Assembly: GCA_965603015.1 (NCBI GenBank)
Contig: CBFDBJ010000074.1
Coordinates: 1-17,119, forward strand
From: JAUWTJ01 sp965603015
GTDB lineage: Bacteria; Pseudomonadota; Alphaproteobacteria; M2410
Direction of reading: 5' to 3'
Length of the DNA stretch: 17,119 nucleotides
In this document: positions 13,815 to 17,119 of the stretch, one piece after another
Layout of the letters: every line of letters starts with the position of its first letter
Numbering within the stretch: the stretch's first letter is position 1
The notes under the pieces: generated by a model
The model's database searches: none
What the model was told of the DNA's origin: nothing
Seen by the model: only the letters and a program-made list of their open reading frames with translations
Made by a program: the position numbers and the translations under genes

Positions 13815-14884
13815 GAGGCAAGGAAGTGTTGAAGTGAACGGGCATCAAGGCATTCAGGATTGGTATTGGAACAATACTGGAAACCCTCAGCCACCGCGGT
13901 TGCGCCAGATGCCATATAGTCGTCCTTTGACCAGCCAACAAAGGTCGGGAGGATGACATAACGGTCTTTGAGCTCAACGGTCATGCGACCATCATCCTCG
14001 GGGACCATAATCTCGTGCAGCTTCTCGCCGGGACGAATGCCAATGATCTTGAGCGGCATGCCGGGGGCAACAGAGTGGGCGAGATCGACCATCTTTGTGC
14101 TTGGGATTTTGGGAATAAAAATTTCGCCGCCACTCATGGCTTCCATGCTGGACAGAACAAAATCCACGCCCTGATCGAGGGTAATCCAGAACCGGGTCAT
14201 GCGCTCGTCGGTGATCGGAAGGGCTTCTGCACCCTCAGCCATCAGCTTGCGAAAAAACGGAATGACAGAGCCACGCGAGCCGATCACATTGCCGTAGCGC
14301 ACAACAGAGAACCGTGCACCGTCGGCACCGGCAAGATTGTTGCCGGCGACGAAGATCTTGTCCGCTGCAAGCTTGCTGGCGCCATAAAGGTTGATCGGGT
14401 TGGCCGCCTTGTCAGTGGATAGCGCAATGACGCGCTTGACGCCGGTCCGGATCGCTGCCGTGACAACATTTTCAGCGCCCATGACATTGGTGCGGATACA
14501 TTCAAAGGGATTATATTCAGCGATTGGAACGTGTTTCAGCGCTGCGGCATGAACCACATAATCGACATTGCGCATGGCCATTTCAAGGCGATCAACATCG
14601 CGCACGTCGCCGATGAAGTAGCGCATGAACGGGTAGTCTTCCGGCGAAAAACGCTGCGCCATTTCGTACTGTTTCAGCTCATCACGCGAAAAGATGATCA
14701 GGCGGCGCGGCTTGAAGCGATCAATAACGGATTGGACAAAATGGTGACCGAAGGAACCAGTGCCGCCGGTAATCATGACAGACTTGTCGTTGAGATTGAT
14801 CATGGGATGGGAGAAATCACGCAAGGTGTAGGTGGACTCTGTGGTTCCGACCTCTGGAGTTTTCTCGATTGGTTCTGCCGCCAT
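13793..14884 (-). CDS. pseB: UDP-N-acetylglucosamine 4,6-dehydratase (5-inverting) PseB
   Basis: PseB converts UDP-GlcNAc to UDP-2-acetamido-2,6-dideoxy-beta-L-arabino-4-hexulose, the first committed step to pseudaminic acid. The 363-residue SDR protein has the NAD(P)-binding GGTGSFG (40-46) and the catalytic set STDKAANPINLYGASK with Asp158, Lys159 and Tyr167, spaced as D132/K133/Y141 in Helicobacter PseB. Family protein starts correspond to Met28 (14803), which would give 336 residues. I kept 14884 because GAGGG precedes it at good spacing, whereas nothing like a ribosome site precedes 14803. The extra 27 residues are polar. The gene lies 95 bases after the GH57-like gene and overlaps pseC. 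Confidence 0.92.
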   Translation of the reverse strand: MAAEPIEKTPEVGTTESTYTLRDFSHPMINLNDKSVMITGGTGSFGHHFVQSVIDRFKPRRLIIFSRDELKQYEMAQRFSPEDYPFMRYFIGDVRDVDRLEMAMRNVDYVVHAAALKHVPIAEYNPFECIRTNVMGAENVVTAAIRTGVKRVIALSTDKAANPINLYGASKLAADKIFVAGNNLAGADGARFSVVRYGNVIGSRGSVIPFFRKLMAEGAEALPITDERMTRFWITLDQGVDFVLSSMEAMSGGEIFIPKIPSTKMVDLAHSVAPGMPLKIIGIRPGEKLHEIMVPEDDGRMTVELKDRYVILPTFVGWSKDDYMASGATAVAEGFQYCSNTNPECLDARSLQHFLASCFPNQA

Positions 14885-14914
14885 TTGGCCCTCTGTTTTT
14901 CATAACTACGGCCA

Positions 14915-14932
14915 TGCGCACAAGGTTGCGCA
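14915..14932. repeat. Inverted repeat in the GH57-pseB gap
   Basis: TGCGCA-caaggt-TGCGCA forms a perfect inverted repeat in the 95-base gap upstream of pseB. No T-run follows on either strand. It may be an operator for a pseB start or a minor RNA hairpin. I see no convincing -35/-10 pair next to it. Confidence 0.25.
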
Positions 14933-14979
14933 GATAGCCAAACTCTAACGAAGTCTTACAGGAAATGGTTAATCACTGA

Positions 14980-16929
14980 TTACGAGACGCTTAATGAAAA
15001 GCGGAAACGCCGGGGGCCTGTGTCGATCTCGACCGGATTGCGGGTTTCGTCCATCTCGAGGGCGGAGAGGGTGATCCGGCAGAACAGCGACGATCCGACG
15101 GGTTTGTGAGCCACCATGCCCAATAGGGCGGCCGTGGCCATGTCGACATCAAGCCTCAGGCGTCTTGCGCTGTCGCCGATGTCCACCCATCCTTCGGTGA
15201 GGCCAAGTCCTGAGCCCGCTGAAACCAGAAAGGATACCGGCGCTCCGTGGTCAATGTCCTGGCCCTTGAGGAAGAACTCTTCGGCCCGGGCACCGCCATT
15301 GTGGCTCCGATAGGAAAGCGTTGAGGTATCGAAGGCATCGGGCATCAAGGTGAAATTACCAAGTCTGAGGGACCCGCGCGGCCAGCTCTGCCAGTCAAAC
15401 AGGATATCATAGTCGATCCGAGGCGCATCGGCGTGCACGGTCAGCGTCTTGATGATGGGGCCTGCCGGGGTCGCGATCGTTGCTTCGAGTGTTGTTTCAC
15501 CGTTGTCACCGCAGGAGATGATCGGATCAACCGGATTGAGGTCAGCGATCTTGGCAGCGCCCGGGCTTTCGAACGTGCAATTGCCGCTGAACCAGTCGAC
15601 GCCATAGCCGATATCGTCAAAGAAGCCGTGCGGCAGTGTTCCGCAGAGCGGGTTCTGTGGGTCTGATTTGAGGGCCAGACGATCTATGGCCAGGCCGCGG
15701 CGTTTGTTGAAGCGCAGTAAAAGCGATCCAGCCTCGATGTCGAGAAAATGGCCGTCTTCGCGTACCGCGGGGGCTTTTGTATCGCTTGATACCGCTTTGG
15801 GTTTGACAGCGGGGCGCGCGGTCTTGTCGAGTAGCGCCGCCAGTCGCTCACTGAAGCCCTTCCATCTGGCCTCGGTGATATGCGTGCGAAAGTCCGACGA
15901 CCACAAATAGCAAAGCTCCTGCCAATCTTGATCGTCCGCATCCGCGCCTGCACTCAGGAGGTTTTGATAGATGGTCCAGCATGCAGTGTTTACCCCCAGA
16001 TCATCCCGGCCGGAGACGGCCCAGCGGGTAATGTTATATTTGTGCTGTTTCTTGACCGGCGTTGGCAGGGCAGCGGTTTCAAGCGATAGCGCGTGTCCGG
16101 CCGAGTGCTGATGAACATCAAGACTATCTCGCGGCAAGATCACTTTGATGCGTGCATCCGATTTGACGGCCGCGAACATGCCTTCAAGCCTTACCCATTC
16201 GCTTGATGCGGACAGCGCGGCTTCGGTCCCGAACCGACCGGGGCGATAGTCAAAGATCTCGATATCATTGCCATAAAGCGGGAAGGTTCGCGGTGTGTCC
16301 CCAATCAGGGTTTCGACATAATTCAGATATTCATCGAGACTCATATCACCGTGGGCGTAACGCTGAACTTTTTGAAAGGCGATGGTATTGGTCCACACCA
16401 GATCAATATCTCTGCTTTGGCCTTTCGCCTTTTGCGGGCCAAAGCGCCAGTTACGGTCCCACTCGGGGTGCCGCGTTGCGCAGGCATCCCAATCCATGAC
16501 AATCGCCTTGTAACCTGCGTCCAGATAGAGTTCGACAAGACCGCTGGCATAAGTCTGCTCGTTGATGAGCGCCGTGGTCGGGGTCGTGCCAAGGATCTCT
16601 TCGTAGACCCGGTGGCCGAGTTTCAGGTTTTCCCGTGTGACACGGGCGGGAACCAGCGGGCCAATCATCTGGGCGTAGCCTGAGCCAAGAAGCTCCAGTC
16701 TGCCCGCCTCCAGCCCCTTGCGAAAGGCTGTGATCCAGGCCGGATCGAGGCGCTGGATTTCCTGAAGGGTATAGCCGGTCAGTTCAATCCCGAATGGAAG
16801 TCCAAGTTTTTCGGAGATTTGAAGGAGCGGCCAGTAGCATTTTTCAATCACGGTCCCGCGCTGGTCTTCCTCGATGGAGGAAAAGGCCAGATTGAGATGG
16901 AACACGTAGTAGCCGTTTAGATCAGCCAT
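14980..16929 (-). CDS. Glycoside hydrolase family 57-like protein, substrate unknown
   Basis: A 649-residue protein whose first 300 or so residues resemble the GH57 catalytic barrel. HLNLAFS (11-17) sits where GH57 has its first His motif. GRLELLGSGYAQMIGPLVP (76-94) matches the second motif (G-x-IE-x-x-G...P-x-x-P). INEQTYASG puts Glu124 at the nucleophile position, and YGNDIEIFDYRPGRF puts Asp222 at the acid position. The C-terminal half (about 390-649) looks like a beta-rich domain found in GH57 alpha-glucan enzymes. No signal peptide is visible, so it is probably cytosolic. It starts 24 bases after the SDR stop and precedes pseB, pointing to a surface-glycan or flagellin-sugar role rather than starch metabolism, but this is inference. 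Confidence 0.72.
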   Translation of the reverse strand: MADLNGYYVFHLNLAFSSIEEDQRGTVIEKCYWPLLQISEKLGLPFGIELTGYTLQEIQRLDPAWITAFRKGLEAGRLELLGSGYAQMIGPLVPARVTRENLKLGHRVYEEILGTTPTTALINEQTYASGLVELYLDAGYKAIVMDWDACATRHPEWDRNWRFGPQKAKGQSRDIDLVWTNTIAFQKVQRYAHGDMSLDEYLNYVETLIGDTPRTFPLYGNDIEIFDYRPGRFGTEAALSASSEWVRLEGMFAAVKSDARIKVILPRDSLDVHQHSAGHALSLETAALPTPVKKQHKYNITRWAVSGRDDLGVNTACWTIYQNLLSAGADADDQDWQELCYLWSSDFRTHITEARWKGFSERLAALLDKTARPAVKPKAVSSDTKAPAVREDGHFLDIEAGSLLLRFNKRRGLAIDRLALKSDPQNPLCGTLPHGFFDDIGYGVDWFSGNCTFESPGAAKIADLNPVDPIISCGDNGETTLEATIATPAGPIIKTLTVHADAPRIDYDILFDWQSWPRGSLRLGNFTLMPDAFDTSTLSYRSHNGGARAEEFFLKGQDIDHGAPVSFLVSAGSGLGLTEGWVDIGDSARRLRLDVDMATAALLGMVAHKPVGSSLFCRITLSALEMDETRNPVEIDTGPRRFRFSLSVS

Positions 16930-16953
16930 GGGGGTAGGGCTCCGGGTCCATTG

Positions 16954-17119
16954 TCAGGCCATGAGCAGGCCACCATTCACATTCATTATCTCACCGGTGA
17001 TATAGGATGATTCACGTGAGAGCAGGAATACGATGGCATTGGCAACCTCATCCGGTGCGCCGACTCTGGCTGCCGGGATAGAGGCAGCGGTCAAAGAAAT
17101 TCATGCCATCGCCCTCAAG
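16954..17119 (-). CDS. Short-chain dehydrogenase/reductase, C-terminal fragment cut by the window edge
   Basis: The last 48 codons read IPAARVGAPDEVANAIVFLL and then SYITGEIMNVNGGLLMA before the stop at 16954-16956, the classic tail of FabG-like SDR proteins (IP-x-x-RVG, YITG, NVNGG). The catalytic part lies outside the window. Reading outward, this frame meets TGA at 17101-17103. The neighbouring frame over the last 30 bases reads LEGDGMNFFD, which would join well to the fragment with removal of one base near 17089-17090. A frameshift, a sequencing error, or a truncated gene are all possible. It is the upstream neighbour of the GH57-like gene and may be a sugar or ketone reductase of the same operon. 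Confidence 0.6.

Noticed and set aside
13281..13832. Plus-strand open frame of 183 codons opposite pseC/pseB
   Set aside because: It is a shadow of the pseC reading frame, with no ribosome site or domain.
1..17119. Search for tRNA genes, CRISPR arrays, insertion sequences or phage attachment sites
   Set aside because: No cloverleaf pattern, regularly spaced repeats, transposase frames or terminal inverted repeats were seen by eye.

Overview
The window looks like an alphaproteobacterial chromosome segment. The evidence is the run tilS, ftsH, folP, glmM, thiD in an order typical of that class, together with short flagellins of 275-276 residues that lack large variable domains. Base composition is moderately GC-rich. 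I cannot place it to genus. Three blocks can be read.

Block 1 (1-4820, + strand) is a flagellar filament region. It opens with the 3' end of a SAM-dependent methyltransferase gene. Two tandem flagellin genes follow that share a perfect 701-bp repeat, then a FlaG-like gene, then a third, diverged flagellin. Each flagellin gene has its own sigma-54 type -24/-12 promoter with exact GG-N10-GC geometry. Upstream of each promoter are palindromic GGCA-N5-TGCC boxes, and just after each predicted transcript start is a small stem-loop. Rho-independent terminators separate the units. Together these describe late-class, strongly expressed filament genes controlled by an enhancer-binding protein.

Block 2 (4844-12588, + strand) is housekeeping. 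It encodes TilS (tRNA-Ile lysidine synthetase), FtsH (membrane AAA+ protease), FolP (dihydropteroate synthase), GlmM (phosphoglucosamine mutase), ThiD (HMP/HMP-P kinase) and a PhzF-family protein. GlmM feeds UDP-GlcNAc synthesis, and UDP-GlcNAc is the substrate of PseB in the next block.

Block 3 (12585-17119, - strand) reads leftward from the window edge: the tail of a short-chain dehydrogenase, a GH57-like protein of unknown role, PseB and PseC. PseB and PseC carry out the first two steps of CMP-pseudaminic acid synthesis, and their genes overlap by 22 bp. The remaining pse genes are not in the window.

Taken together, the region makes flagellins with a Ser/Thr-rich central segment and part of the sugar pathway that decorates flagellins in other bacteria. 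The items most worth checking are the shared promoter, palindrome and leader-hairpin architecture, the recent homogenisation of flagellin copies 1 and 2, and the GH57-like gene inside the pse cluster.
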